Part shown: piece by piece, positions 1 to 46,239 of the stretch
Layout: the number at the start of each line of letters is the position of its first letter
Position numbering within the stretch: the stretch's first letter is position 1
Assembly (NCBI RefSeq): GCF_019097595.1
Contig: NC_080720.1
Span: 26,764,352-26,828,351, forward strand
Reading direction: 5' to 3'
Source: Hemibagrus wyckioides
Taxonomy: Eukaryota > Chordata > Actinopteri > Siluriformes > Bagridae
Length of the DNA stretch: 64,000 nucleotides
Notes under the pieces: generated by a model
Databases searched by the model: none
What the model saw: only the letters and a program-made list of their open reading frames with translations
Told to the model about the DNA's origin: nothing
Program-made: the position numbers and the translations under genes

Positions 1-1119
1 TACTTTTCACAACACGTGTAGCACGAGTGGCATGGGAACATTGTGGGACACCAGTTTTTGTGTTGTGATGACGCACCAGGGTTCGAAACCCGAAACCAGA
101 CCAACACTGCACAGGATACTAGTCACAATCGCACTTGTATTAGATTGCAGCAAACATGCCAAGTGTGAAAACCACCTGACTGAAGTGTAGAAGTCATCAC
201 CAGATGCTAGGTTTCTTCCTGGTAATGCTCCGTCAGGCATTTACTGCAGCTGTCTTCAGTTCCTTTTGCTCTTCCTTCAGTTTTCAGTGAAATGCATGCT
301 CAGTTGGTTTCAGGTCAGATTGTAGACTTGGCCATTGCAGAATATTTAACTTGTTTGCCTTTAAAAAAAAAGTTTCCAAGTATGCTTTGTGTCTAAAGAG
401 TTTTGAAGCAAACTGAATGTGAGTGCATGTTCAAGCTGTATCTACATCATTCTGCTTTAGCTTTTTCATTGTTCAGTGATACTCTCATACATTTCACAGC
501 CACATGTGTATTTTTAAAAGCAAGTGTAATCCAGGCTTTGCAAGAGGTTTGATTGAACTGTGGCTGTGTGGTTTAACATCGACAAGCCAGGCAGAGTTAC
601 AGGGAGATGACTGACAATATAGCAAAACTCCAGCCAATACAAAATCACCACTTCTCAGAAAGCAAGGATCCAGACACTCCAACTTTATTTATCCCAAGAC
701 AGATCTACGACGCAAACATAGTCGGCTATTATAGTTTTTGGTTTCCGTTGCAAATAAAGTTTGGATCTTGGCACATGTTCACTCAGTGGCAGTAGGATTA
801 GCAAAGACGAATACGTAGTCTTTGATGCGAGCAAGCCAGAAGTGAAAGGACTTCCTGCCCTCTGCAGGAAGGCCTGCTGAGAGTCGTTAAGTTAATTAGG
901 GTAATTAGGATGAGATCTTTAAAACGGCATTACTACTGTCAGCAGGGGTTGTATGGACATGAGCGCTTGTCAGGGCTTTGTTCTTTTTAGTTATGATGAA
1001 CTATAATTTAGAGTATATGAAAGATGCTGCATTATGCTTTTAAAGCTTGCGTGACTGAGAGCTAGTCGGTATTGGACTGCATGTCATCTATGGATATTTT
1101 TTGTTTTTTTGTCTCACAG
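1..1119 (+). other. chpf intron (3' part)
   Basis: Non-coding DNA upstream of the 1120 acceptor. No exon with a good splice frame was recognised. A perfect palindrome, gggttcgaaaccc, lies near 78-90 and looks like a Pol III B box, but no convincing tRNA or SINE body could be fitted around it. Confidence 0.6.
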
Positions 1120-1302
1120 GGTCTTCATTATAACTATTTTGAGATGAAAAACACCATGGACCTGAGTGGAGATGAAAGCCCAGACTTCCAGGACGCTCTC
1201 TCGGTTCACCCAGTGAGCAGCCCAGAGCAGATGTATCGCCTGCACAGATACTTCACAGAAAGAGAGCTACAGAAAACCTATGAAGAGATCAAGGAACTTC
1301 AG
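1120..1302 (+). CDS. chpf: chpf penultimate exon (61 codons)
   Basis: The acceptor is a T-rich tract ending in cacag at 1115-1119, and the donor is CAG|gtgaaa at 1302/1303. Both ends are phase 0. The exon starts at GLHYNYFEMK and ends at TYEEIKELQ, the segment between the two glycosyltransferase-like domains. An in-frame ATG at 1072 is intronic and is not a translation start. Confidence 0.9.
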
Positions 1303-4300
1303 GTGAAAATCTCCCGTTCTTTATCTTTCTCACTGTAATGAGCTCCATTCTTCACCCCATTCTTTTTTTTTTTCTTTTTCCATTTGGATTATAGTTGCTA
1401 TGAGATTGAACTGCTGTCAATATTTTATTTCCTCCCATATTTGAGATTCACACTTTATGTGAATCATGGATTATGAACCATGTTTAAACACCAGAGAGCT
1501 CTCTATGGGAAAAGCGAGCCATATCAGATAAGAAAATGGGGGGAGAATGGATCAGAGCCATTGCACAAACATTGGGCAATGCCAACACAGCAATTTGGAA
1601 TGCTTGGATGAAACCACTGGCGTTCTAATAACCAGCCTCCAACAGGTTGGCCAAGGAAAACAGCAGTTGATAGCAGAAACGCCGTGAGAACTGTGAAGGG
1701 AAAACCCCCAAAACAACAGTCAGTAATATTAACAAGAACCTTCACAGGGCAGGGGTGAAGGTATCATCATTTATATAAATATCATAATAGAGAGCAGAAA
1801 TACAGAGGCCATACCACATGATGCAATCCCCTCATCAGCAGTAAGAATCAGAAGGCCAGGTGGAAACTTGTAAAGAAATACAGAGATTATCTACAAATCC
1901 AAAACTGACCTTTACCAAAGTGATGGAAAGGTGTGTTCCTGATCTAAAAAGCTCATTGGTCAAGTACAGTGGTGGTGGTAGTGTCATGGATGCTTTCTGA
2001 AGCAGAACCACTAATCTTTATTGGTGATGTATCTCACGGTTATAGCAGCAGAATGTCTACAGAAATGTTCGTTCTGACAATTTACAGAGAAATGCACCCA
2101 ACTTCATCAAGCAGCCAAAGTCAATGACCCAAAACACCTTGCCAAAACAACAAAGCACTTCATCAGGGGGAAAAGTGTAATGTTTTAGATTGGCCAAGTC
2201 TATCACCAGACTTTAACCCAATTAAGCAGCATTTTACCTTCTGAAGAGGAGACTGAAGGAAGAAACTCCTCAAAGTAAACAAAACTCAGAGAAGCTGTGG
2301 TACAAGCTTGGAAAAGCATCACACTGGTTTTATGCAGTTATTGCAAGCAAGGGCGGTGGTAGCTCAAGTGGTTAAGGCTCTGGGTCGTTGACCAGAAGTT
2401 TGGGGTTCAAGCCCCAGCACCGCCAAGTTGCCACTGTTGGGCCCTTGGGCAGACCCTGCGGTCTGACACCAAAACCGCTAAGGATGGGATATGTGAAGAA
2501 GGAATTTCACTGTGCTGTAATGTATATGTGACAAATAAAGGCAACTTAACTTATAAACTTTAACTTAACTTTAAGGGATATGCAAACAAAAAATGAGGTG
2601 TCTTTTTTATGTTCCAGTACTTTTCTACACCTAAAGATTGAGGCCACCATAGGTGCCATGTCGTATTAAAAACTGTTTAACATGTGTAGAAGTAAATAAA
2701 AGGGAATTAAACTTCCTAAGGGGTCCTGGTGGGATTCCTACCCTGCTCAAAATATTAAGGAAACACTTAATCATCACAGTATTACATCAAGTCAATCAAA
2801 CTTTAAGGATATCAATCTGTCTAGTTATAAAGCATTGTGATTCACAGTTTTGCCTGCTTTTGTGCAAATGAAAGTGACAAGTGTTGGCAGTTTCTTGATG
2901 ATGAGGCATAGATTCCATTGACTAGCCCTCATGTTCTCCAGCCCTTATACTGTGATGAAGTGTTCCCCTTAATTTTTTTGCAGTCTTTAAAATACCCTGC
3001 AAATATCAGGTTGAGTAAGAAGCCAGTTTAACAAGCACAGATGTATAAACAGTCTTTCTAAGAATGTTTAAAACCAGCGAAAAACTTTAAACAAGTTGGT
3101 TTATAGTGAAATGATGGTGAAACCTGGCATATACCTTTTATAATTTTAAGAACTCTTTATAGTAGAACATGTTAGACGTTCTACTGGGTTTTCCCAGGCA
3201 GACACCCATACCAAATAGGTAGCTTAAATGCAGTGGAGTGTGTACTGGTACAGGGCTCTGCAGTTTCAATTGACAGAAAGAAGGCAAAGAAAACACTACC
3301 CAGCTGTTGAAACACAATATTTTTACTGGCACTCCTACATTTCTCAGTGACCTTGTTTCAACATTGCGATTGTGACACACTCTTAAAGAAACATACATGA
3401 CTGATTAACTCTACCCAAACATCAGTAATGCTTTAGTTATTGACATGTTGATCACAGCGCTTTATTTTGTGTTTGCCACAGGCGGAGATAAAGAACATCA
3501 GCCACTTGGCTGTGGATGGCAACCGGAGCACAGCATGGCCTGTAGGAGTCCCACCTCCGTTTGAGCCCAAGAGTCGGTTTGAGGTGCTGCGCTGGGATTA
3601 TTTCACAGAGGAGCAGCTGTTCTCCTGTGCTGATGGCTCGCCTAAGTGCCAGCTGACTGGCGCCGACCGTGCCGACGTGGATGATGTCATTAAGGTTGCT
3701 GTGGCTGAGCTGAATAAGAAATACTCACCTGTTCTGCAACTGAGCACCCCACAGTTGGTCAATGGATACCGTCGCTTTGATCCAACCCGCGGCATGGAAT
3801 ACACACTTGACCTTCAGCTTCGGGCAGAGACCGAATCGGGCTCGGGGCAATCGGTATCACAGCGCGTCCATTTGCTCCGGCCGTTAAGTCGGGTTGAGAT
3901 CATCCCCATGCCGTATGTGACCGAAGCCACACGAGTTCATATCTTACTACCACTAACTAGTGGGGACCGCAGCGCAGCAGTCCGGTTTCTAGATCGCTGT
4001 GCTTCAAGTCTGTTTGAGCCAGCTGAGAATGCAATACTCAGCTTCCTCTTCCTGTACGATCCTGCAGAGGCACAGAAAGTGGGCACAGATGATGTTTTTG
4101 CAGAGGTCAAGATAAAAGTGGCTGCAATTGAACGTCGCTTTCCAAATGTCAAAGTGCCATGGATCAGTGTGAAGACGGAGAACCCGGGTCTTCTGCGTGT
4201 GCTGGATGTGGTATCAAGGAAGCATCCGGCAGACACTTTATTTTTGCTAGCTACTGCTGACACAGCATTAAATCCTGAATTCCTGAATCGCTGCCGTATG

Positions 4301-4744
4301 AACGCTATAAGCGGCTGGCAAGTCTTCTTCCCCATCCATTTTCAAGACTTCAACCCACAAGTTGCGTATCCCGATCAGGCTCTGCCCACGGCTTCGGATT
4401 TAGTGCGTGAGGCAGGCCACTTCGACCGCTATTCTTTTGAAGAGGCGTGCTTCTATAACGGTGACTACATGTCTGCTCGGGCACACATGGAAGCAGACAC
4501 ACATGAGGATGAGGAGCTGCTGGAGAGCCTGGATACCTATGACGTGTTTGTGCGCTATTCAGGCCTGCATGTATTCCGTGCCGTTGAACCTGCGCTCCGT
4601 CAGGAGTACCGAAATCACACGTGCGACGCACGGCTGAGCGAGGACATCTTCCACCGCTGCCTCCAGAGCAAACGTGAAAGCATCGGCTCCCGCTCCCAGC
4701 TTGCCATGCTCATGTTCGAACAAGAACAAGGCAACAGCACCTGA
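1120..4744 (+). CDS. chpf: Chondroitin polymerizing factor (chondroitin sulfate synthase 2), 3' part of gene, two exons
   Basis: Joining 1120-1302 to 3482-4744 gives 481 residues plus a stop; the human protein is about 775 residues, so this is the C-terminal 60%. The remaining exons lie left of the window. CHPF is a Golgi type II membrane protein that pairs with CHSY1 or CHSY3 to polymerise the GlcA-GalNAc backbone of chondroitin. The reading contains family landmarks such as RFEVLRWDYFTE, SCADGSPKC, NGYRRFDPTRGMEYTLDLQL, RPLSRVEI, NRCRMNAISGW and the C-terminal FEQEQGNST. The stretch EIKNISHLAVDG and the ending GNST fit CHPF better than its paralogue CHPF2, which ends ANST. A few segments look CHPF2-like, so the paralogue call is strong but not absolute. 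Which teleost duplicate (a or b) cannot be told. It converges with asic4. Confidence 0.93.
1530..2640 (+). mobile_element. Degraded Tc1/mariner transposon
   Basis: Broken transposase reading on the + strand. Conceptual pieces include a helix-turn-helix part near 1550-1620, RIRRPG near 1847, SDGK near 1920, GGGSVM near 1970, NDPKHLAK near 2125 and DWPSLSPDFNPI near 2191-2228, which is the usual final catalytic block of Tc1 enzymes. Frames are broken by stops and indels, so no active enzyme remains. The outer ends are approximate because I could not match the inverted repeats. A SINE interrupts it at about 2347-2573. Confidence 0.8.
2347..2573 (+). mobile_element. tRNA-derived SINE nested in the Tc1-like copy
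   Basis: The head is tRNA-like. An A-box-like stretch, tggtagctcaagtgg, starts near 2353, and a B-box-like ggttcaagccc starts near 2403. The body is followed by a tail with ctgtgctgtaatgtatatgt and acaaataaagg. The short word aaggg lies on both sides (about 2347 and 2572) and may be the target-site duplication. Related copies lie at 6710-6902 and 52105-52262. Confidence 0.75.
3482..4744 (+). CDS. chpf: chpf terminal coding exon (420 codons plus TGA)
   Basis: The acceptor is gccacag at 3475-3481, and the exon enters in phase 0 at AEIKNISHLAVDG. It carries the whole C-terminal glycosyltransferase-like domain. Codon use is clearly more GC-rich than the flanking introns. The metal-binding DxD of CHSY1 aligns with ATADTALNPEFL here, so the first Asp is missing; human CHPF lacks it in the same way. 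The stop TGA is at 4742-4744. Confidence 0.93.
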   Translation, partial: AEIKNISHLAVDGNRSTAWPVGVPPPFEPKSRFEVLRWDYFTEEQLFSCADGSPKCQLTGADRADVDDVIKVAVAELNKKYSPVLQLSTPQLVNGYRRFDPTRGMEYTLDLQLRAETESGSGQSVSQRVHLLRPLSRVEIIPMPYVTEATRVHILLPLTSGDRSAAVRFLDRCASSLFEPAENAILSFLFLYDPAEAQKVGTDDVFAEVKIKVAAIERRFPNVKVPWISVKTENPGLLRVLDVVSRKHPADTLFLLATADTALNPEFLNRCRMNAISGWQVFFPIHFQDFNPQVAYPDQALPTASDLVREAGHFDRYSFEEACFYNGDYMSARAHMEADTHEDEELLESLDTYDVFVRYSGLHVFRAVEPALRQEYRNHTCDARLSEDIFHRCLQSKRESIGSRSQLAMLMFEQEQGNST

Positions 4745-5405
4745 GCTCTTTCATGAATCTTACTGCAGGAATCAGAGACTGGCGACGGGCTAGCATGTTC
4801 TATCCTGCGAGATTTCTACAAATCTTTTGAAAGAACATGCAAACAATAAGGTGCTGCAGAAAGCATCCTCTAAATAAGCCACCACTCCATAACCCAGCAA
4901 GGGGCAGAATGGAAACCTGCATTTGAAGGAACCTTTTTCAGAGTATGTGAAAATGTTGTGGAGGTTCTGAACTGGAGAAGGTCTCTGTGGTGGCCCTGAT
5001 GGAAGCAATAAGTATTGCGGAGGAAACCTTTAGGGCTAATTTTGTTAAATTAACTTAAACTAGAGACCTCAGAAAGGGTGGAAACCATCCAGTTCCAAGC
5101 AATCTCCAAAATTGCCTGTGTTTGTTCAAAATGTATTTCTGTCTCTCATTCATTTTCATGCTTGCTATGTTTGTCAGGGGCCAATGACCAGCTCTGCCTT
5201 TCATTATGGTACAATGTATTTCATGACTTGTAAAGAATCTGGAAAAAGTGTGGGTGCCGTATTGTGCGTTTATCAAGTGGTGTTGCATTTACCCAAACTG
5301 TATTATTTGAGGAAATGGGCAACACAAATGCAGTGCTTTACAGGGATGTGTGTGTGTGTGTGTGCCTGAAATTGGCCTCTGTGGTATCAATAACTGTTAA
5401 ATGAG

Positions 5406-5440
<35 letters not shown>
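5406..5440. repeat. (ATT)n microsatellite
   Basis: About twelve near-perfect ATT copies in the probable chpf 3' UTR. Confidence 0.9.
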
Positions 5441-5441
<1 letters not shown>

Positions 5442-6466
5442 TATAATATGTAGTGTAGTATATATTTGAGTACCTTTTATATTAATATATATATAGTATG
5501 TAGCTGCTCTAGCTGATAAGGAAGGGTGGACCTGCTGATGCACACTGAACGTTCTGGGGTTGACTGCTGACAGTACAAATAATTTCAAATGATGAGACCA
5601 AATGTTTATACAATGCACAGATTTACAAACACTAAAGCTGCTACAGTGGTAGAGTAAAGCTAAATGTGTGTAGATAATATGGCACATTCCTGGCAGGAGG
5701 TTTTAGACTATTGCTGCAGCTGAGGATTTGCCAACTTCAAACCTCCCACTTCCCTTGTTATAGCGTTCAGGCAAACTCACAAACACACTGTAAACTGGAA
5801 TGCTGTTTGATTAGTGATCCATTAATATTTAAACTGGATGTAAAATACGTGTGTAATAGTGTCGAAAATGGCATGAAAGAAAAATATGGCAGGAAATGGA
5901 CTGTTGGCAAAGTATCATCTAGTATTTAGTGATTTCAAATATAAACAGAAAATACAAAGGCTACTTAAAAATCCTTAAATCTTACATGTTTCTTTTTCTT
6001 ACTCTTCACCGTGAGCATGTTGAAGTGACGTCGCAGAATTACAACTCTGAGAAGTTTGAGCTCTGGATGAAACCATTATGAATCGGAGTGGCGTTCAAAC
6101 GAACCTTTCCTACTGGGAACTTCCCAGTTCCCATTTAGTCATGGACGCATTATTTTCAGCCTCCAACTAGGAAAAACCAGTGAAGATTCCCCAAAACTTG
6201 GAGTGGAAGTTGGGAAGATGTCTTTAGCTTATATTCTTGCTCATATTCTCTGGTCATCTACTTTAAATGAGTTATAGTGGTATGTTCTTTAGGTCAGTGA
6301 ATACAGTTGATTTACTGTTTATTAAAACAGCAAACTGTATGGCCAATCGTTAAGTAAATACACCATAAAGTCATGATTAATGGTAGCTGGCTTTTTCCAC
6401 CAAGCAAGTTCCTACTTCCCACTTCATTGTTTCTTTGTCCTAGCATACAGCATTTGCAAGTGTTGA

Positions 6467-6472
6467 AATAAA
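6467..6472 (+). promoter_or_regulatory. Candidate polyadenylation signal for chpf
   Basis: AATAAA followed within about 10 bases by a run of T. It lies about 1.7 kb after the stop codon, a plausible 3' UTR length. Only motif and position support it. Confidence 0.25.
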
Positions 6473-6709
6473 ACTGTTTTTTTAGGACCCTGTGGAGATG
6501 GCTACCATTTCACACCAAAAAAACTGTCCTCATCATCGGTCACTGTGGAAAAATGAGAGCATTTTGGTCATTTATTGATATTTGAGGACTCGATACAAGC
6601 AAACCTAGAAGGAACTTATTAAAACCGAGCAATGTTTGATAGACAAAGCCAATCTAAAAAAATAAAAAGAAGAATCATGCAATGAAGCTTATATGTGAAC
6701 ATAAATGAA

Positions 6710-6902
6710 CAAATGTACCTTGTGGTTAAGGCATTGTAAAACTGCAACTGTTGGGCCCCTGAGCAAGGCCCTTAAGTCCCTCTATGTATCGTAGCTGCAA
6801 CTGTACTCTGACCCCAACGTCCACAGCAGGAATATGTGAAGAAAAGTATTCCACTGTGCTGTAATATGTGTGACAATAATAAAAGCTGCTTCTTCTTCTT
6901 TT
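6710..6902 (+). mobile_element. Truncated tRNA-derived SINE
   Basis: It shares with the 2347-2573 copy the words gtggttaaggc, actgttgggcccctgagca and ccactgtgctgtaatatgtg. The tail is acaataataaaagctgcttc followed by a ttc run. The tRNA-like head is largely missing. Confidence 0.65.
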
Positions 6903-6959
6903 AGTAGTAACGTCCAGTTGTGTACCTTAGTGACGTTTCTTTGCAAGTATGTCCATCCA

Positions 6960-7085
6960 TTTAAGGGTACAGTGGCTCAGAGTTTGAGCTATAGGAGGTT
7001 TGGGGTTCAAATTGAACAAGAGTCCTAACCCTCAGCTGTCCAGTTGTGTCCTTTGGATAAAAGCAGAGTTAATTCTAAATACCCC
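6960..7085 (+). mobile_element. SINE-like fragment
   Basis: It has a B-box-like ggggttcaaat at about 7000 and then ctaaccctcagctgtccagt and ggataaaagcagag, a body and tail seen in dispersed fish SINEs. It is short and degraded. Confidence 0.45.
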
Positions 7086-7089
7086 CCAG

Positions 7090-9153
7090 TTTAGTAGAAT
7101 GTTTTTAAAGAGTGTTCTTTTTCGGAATGACCCCCTATCAACCCCCTGCCCTGTGCATCAGCCCCCTCTTTACCTTTAACTTAGCAGCTACATGATGTTT
7201 TATTGCACACAATCAAAGGTTTGACAATGGAAAAGACACTGGGGTTGTGTTGTATGCAGATTTTCCCATGTTCAAGACTGAAGAATTCATTTTATTTTAT
7301 TTGTGATAAAAAATATAAATACTACATATCATGTAAGTGACCTTTTCTTTTGTAGTTTCAATAATAGTCACTAGATGGCATGAAAGACAAATACATCACT
7401 TCACTAGAATAACTCATCATCTTCCATGCAGCCAGTGTCTCAGTGAGCGGCTCGCTCGGTGATCAGGTAACCTTGTTATTTTTTTTTAGTTCTAAATTAG
7501 AAATTATATTATTATAGGAAAAGATGAAAACTCTCATAAGTCTCATTCACTCTGCTGACATTCTGAAATGAAATCATTTCTTTAATTCCCGAATTGATTT
7601 CTCGTTGTTGGATGTTCTTATTAAACCATTGTGAAGTGAATTTATAAAACCATCCAATTAGTTAGCCTTCGTTGCTGTTCTTCAAACAAAAATTATTTTA
7701 TTGATTTAATGTTTTATGTGCTCTTTACAAAATGAACAAAAAGAGAGACTAGCATCTTTGTTACTCCAAAAAAAAAAAAAAAAATCATGGTGATCCATAT
7801 CCCATATCCACAGGCAATATTTGAGCAAATATTGATTTTCCTTTGATTCTAGGATGAGCTGTTATTAGTATCTGGCTCCCAGAGGCACTATAGGCTATTG
7901 TTTCATTCTAAGAAACATGACACATGGAAAAGTAACAAAATGATTTAACTGAGCACTTCAGCCAACTCACTTTAGCCCTGTTGGCAAAGCTGGCATGACT
8001 CTCTTCATGAGAACTGTGGTTGGCATTTCCCAGCAAAGGTCTATAACAGGACTGTGTGTATTTATAAGCTCTGTGAGAGCATTTATGAATGAATTAGATG
8101 ATACATGACAGAAAACGTGAGCGATGCAGCCAACGGGTGTGTTAAAAATTCTCATCAAGTGCACTAAGAAATGATGTTTCATACTACAGTCAAGATTAAA
8201 CACCGCTACAGCAGTTCAGTCCTTTCTGGTCGTCCTATCAGCAGATTAAAATAAGAAAATAAGATTGTGTCGTATCCTCAAGGTGAATACGCACTGAGGT
8301 TTTTTTTTTTGTGTGTGGCAGGATTACTAGGGATCACTGGTCTCATTTTCTAGAAAACACAAAACCTTTCTAAAAAATATTAAAAGACTGTAAATGTACC
8401 TTAAAGATGCTTTACAGGGTGTGCAAAAAAAAAAAAAATCGGATCGATTTAGGAAAATAAAAATGAAAATACACCAAAAATATAAAAAATGTAAATAAAA
8501 TATTTAAAAAAAAATAAATGGAAAAAGTAAATGATAAAAAGCAATTTACATATTGCCAGTATTAAATATTATATTGTTTTATTCATATTTTTAATAAATA
8601 GATTATTATTGTTGTTGTTGTTGTTATTGTTATTATTATTGTTATATATTAACATTAAATGCAAACGTAAAAATAAAGGACACAAGATTTGGGAATTTTT
8701 ACTCTTCTAATTATGGAAAAGAAAAATGTGTTGTGCTTCTTCTTTACCAGTGAGAGGATTAATCTGAATGTAAAAAATACATAAATAAATAAATAAATAC
8801 ATAAATAAATAAATAAACCTCCCTAAAATGCTAAGCGTCTACTGAAGAACATAATTTACATGCAGTCAAATTGGCCTTGTTCCACCGGTGCTACTGCAGG
8901 ACGATGCCAATACAACCATGTGCTGAAGGAATGGAGGCGGTCTCAGCCAGTTTGACCCCCCACCTAGCCACATACCTTTACACTGGCTGAAAAGGGGCAT
9001 TCACTGTGAGCTCCCTGTGGGTTTGACTTTGGCTGCAGCTTATACAGGTGATAAACAGAAATGTCCAATTCCAGTGTGTGGTTCCAACCAAGGGCCAAAA
9101 GTCTAATGAGAAATTATTGTAGACAGTGATGAAAACTACAGAGAAATCATCTC
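7090..9153. other. Intergenic gap and probable asic4 3' UTR
   Basis: AT-rich DNA with poly-A runs (7768-7785, 8427-8440), mixed ATT/GTT repeats near 8603-8645 and AAAT repeats at 8779-8818. No gene was seen. The part nearest 9153 should be the asic4 3' UTR on the - strand. Confidence 0.5.
8578..8583 (-). promoter_or_regulatory. Candidate polyadenylation signal for asic4
   Basis: The - strand reads AATAAA about 570 bases beyond the asic4 stop. The surroundings are very AT-rich, so chance occurrence is likely. Confidence 0.2.
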
Positions 9154-44696
<35,543 letters not shown>

Positions 44697-45470
44697 GTGG
44701 GCCGCCACGGCTGCTACACTTCCAGTGTTCCTTAGTCTCTCTTACAATCAATCTTACTCTTCAGGTGTTCCACTTGCTACTTCTTTTCACTTCCTGCTAC
44801 TTTTCAGTGCTTGTACACTTTTTCTTGTCTATTTTTTTCCAACGGTCTGCCCCCGCTTCTATACACAAATCCTGTCTCTTTTAACACTTTCTCCTTTCCT
44901 GTGCTTTCTTTTCCTCCATCCTGCGTGTTTATTCAGCTTTCCTTGCAGAACTCTTAAGTGAAGCTGTGGTTCCTCCAACTCCAGGAAAGGAGAAGTGCAA
45001 AAGTCCTCCAGTGGTGAAGAAAAGCGAAGCAGTGAGAGCGAGGAGAAAGGAAAGAGGAAAGACGAGAGGCTCAGTGCTGTAAGCTCCAGAGTGCGAGTGA
45101 GTCGCTGCTTTGCTTGTCAACTCAGCTCCACATCTCTCTCTCCCTCTCTCTCTCTCACTCTCTCCCTTCGACTCCTCGCTGCCTCTGACGTAGCCGCTGC
45201 CCAAAGTCCTCTCACACACATTTTCACTGAGAGAGAGAGAGAGAGAGAGAGAAACACACAGAGTTGATAGAGAGATAGACAATGTGGTGACAACACACAC
45301 CACGCATTTAGCAGACCAGTGCAAAGTGAAGAACTCCTCACAAAAGGACCTGATACAGGGGAGATGAAGGAGGGGGAAAAGGTGCAGAGAAGAAAGCGAG
45401 AAAGTAGAGAAAAGGAAAGACATTTAATATCACATGATGTGAGACGTCTGTGTTTATTTCTCCCTCAGTA
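44697..45470 (-). promoter_or_regulatory. Probable asic4 5' UTR and promoter-proximal region
   Basis: Directly upstream of the start codon. It has a long CT-rich tract (45131-45172), a cAMP-response-like TGACGTAG at 45186-45193, and a GA tract at 45230-45252. No TATA box stands out. The transcription start cannot be placed, and an upstream non-coding exon is possible. Confidence 0.4.
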
Positions 45471-45766
45471 GAGAAGACCTCATCCACATCCACTGAGGTT
45501 TGTGTTTCCCAAGCAGTGACAGGTTATTACATCCACTTAAAGAGATTTCTCAATCATTTTTCACACATACACATCCCCCTCTCCTGCTCTTTCATTGTGC
45601 CAGTGCTTTCTGAGCGTTGGGATGGAGTTACATGCGTGTCATGTATGTGCCTCAATAACTGCATAAGTGTATGCATGCACTTGAACCTGGCTGTGTATAT
45701 GCATCTGTGTGCTAAAGGCAATTTGATATTTTGATATGCTGCATTTGTGCATATAACTGCAGCATG

Positions 45767-45827
45767 TGTGTGTGTGTGTGTGTGAGTGAGAGAGAGAGAG
45801 AGAGAGAGACTATTAACACAAATGTAT

Positions 45828-45880
<53 letters not shown>

Positions 45881-46235
45881 ATTAACACAAATGTATTGTG
45901 TGTGTACCTGTCTGTGTGTGTGTGTGTGTGTGTTTCTCAGCCTGACTCTGACTATTAAAACAAAGACAATTAAACTACTGTGAGTTATGCTGTGTGTGTG
46001 TGTGTGTGAATATTAACATGAAGATAAGTCTATTGTCTATTGTCAGTTACACTACTTGCATATGTGTGTATGTGTGTGTGTGTGTATGTGTGTGTGTGTG
46101 TGTATGTGTGTGTGTTTGTTTGCCTGCCTGACTCTGACTATTAACACAAAGACAATTAAACTACTGTGAGTTATGTATATTTGTACCTGTGCATGTGTGT
46201 GTGTGTGTGTGAAAGCGAGAGAGAGAGAGAGAGAG
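45767..46235. repeat. Compound (TG)n/(AG)n repeats with repeated spacers
   Basis: TG and AG blocks alternate with the spacer actattaacacaaatgtatt (twice) and a longer spacer, actctgactattaacacaaa with its variant, followed by gacaattaaactactgtgag (twice). It is a decayed tandem array about 1.1-1.5 kb upstream of the asic4 start codon. Confidence 0.85.
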
Positions 46236-46239
46236 AGAA

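Larger units (their letters stand above)
1303..3481 (+). other. chpf last intron
   Basis: A GT-AG intron of about 2.2 kb. Its middle is a degraded Tc1-like transposon with a nested SINE, annotated separately. The remaining parts, about 1303-1530 and 2640-3481, are AT-rich with no recognisable element. Confidence 0.85.
4745..6490 (+). other. Probable chpf 3' UTR and downstream flank
   Basis: Non-coding DNA after the chpf stop. It holds a short TG run near 5347-5365 and an ATT run at 5406-5440. An AATAAA at 6467-6472 followed by a T run is one possible polyadenylation site, but the true 3' end cannot be fixed from sequence alone. Confidence 0.4.

Noticed and set aside
70..95. GGGTTCGAAACCC as a tRNA gene or SINE B box
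   Set aside because: No cloverleaf and no properly spaced A box could be fitted; possibly a decayed SINE but unsupported.
2347..2420. A functional tRNA gene
   Set aside because: Arms do not fold as a good tRNA, and the body and tail are those of a SINE with sister copies.
3937..4335. Antisense frame opposite chpf
   Set aside because: Shadow of the GC-rich chpf exon on the other strand.
44697..44708. Upstream in-frame GTG as asic4 start
   Set aside because: The ATG at 44696 begins the conserved MPID start; non-ATG initiation is not needed.
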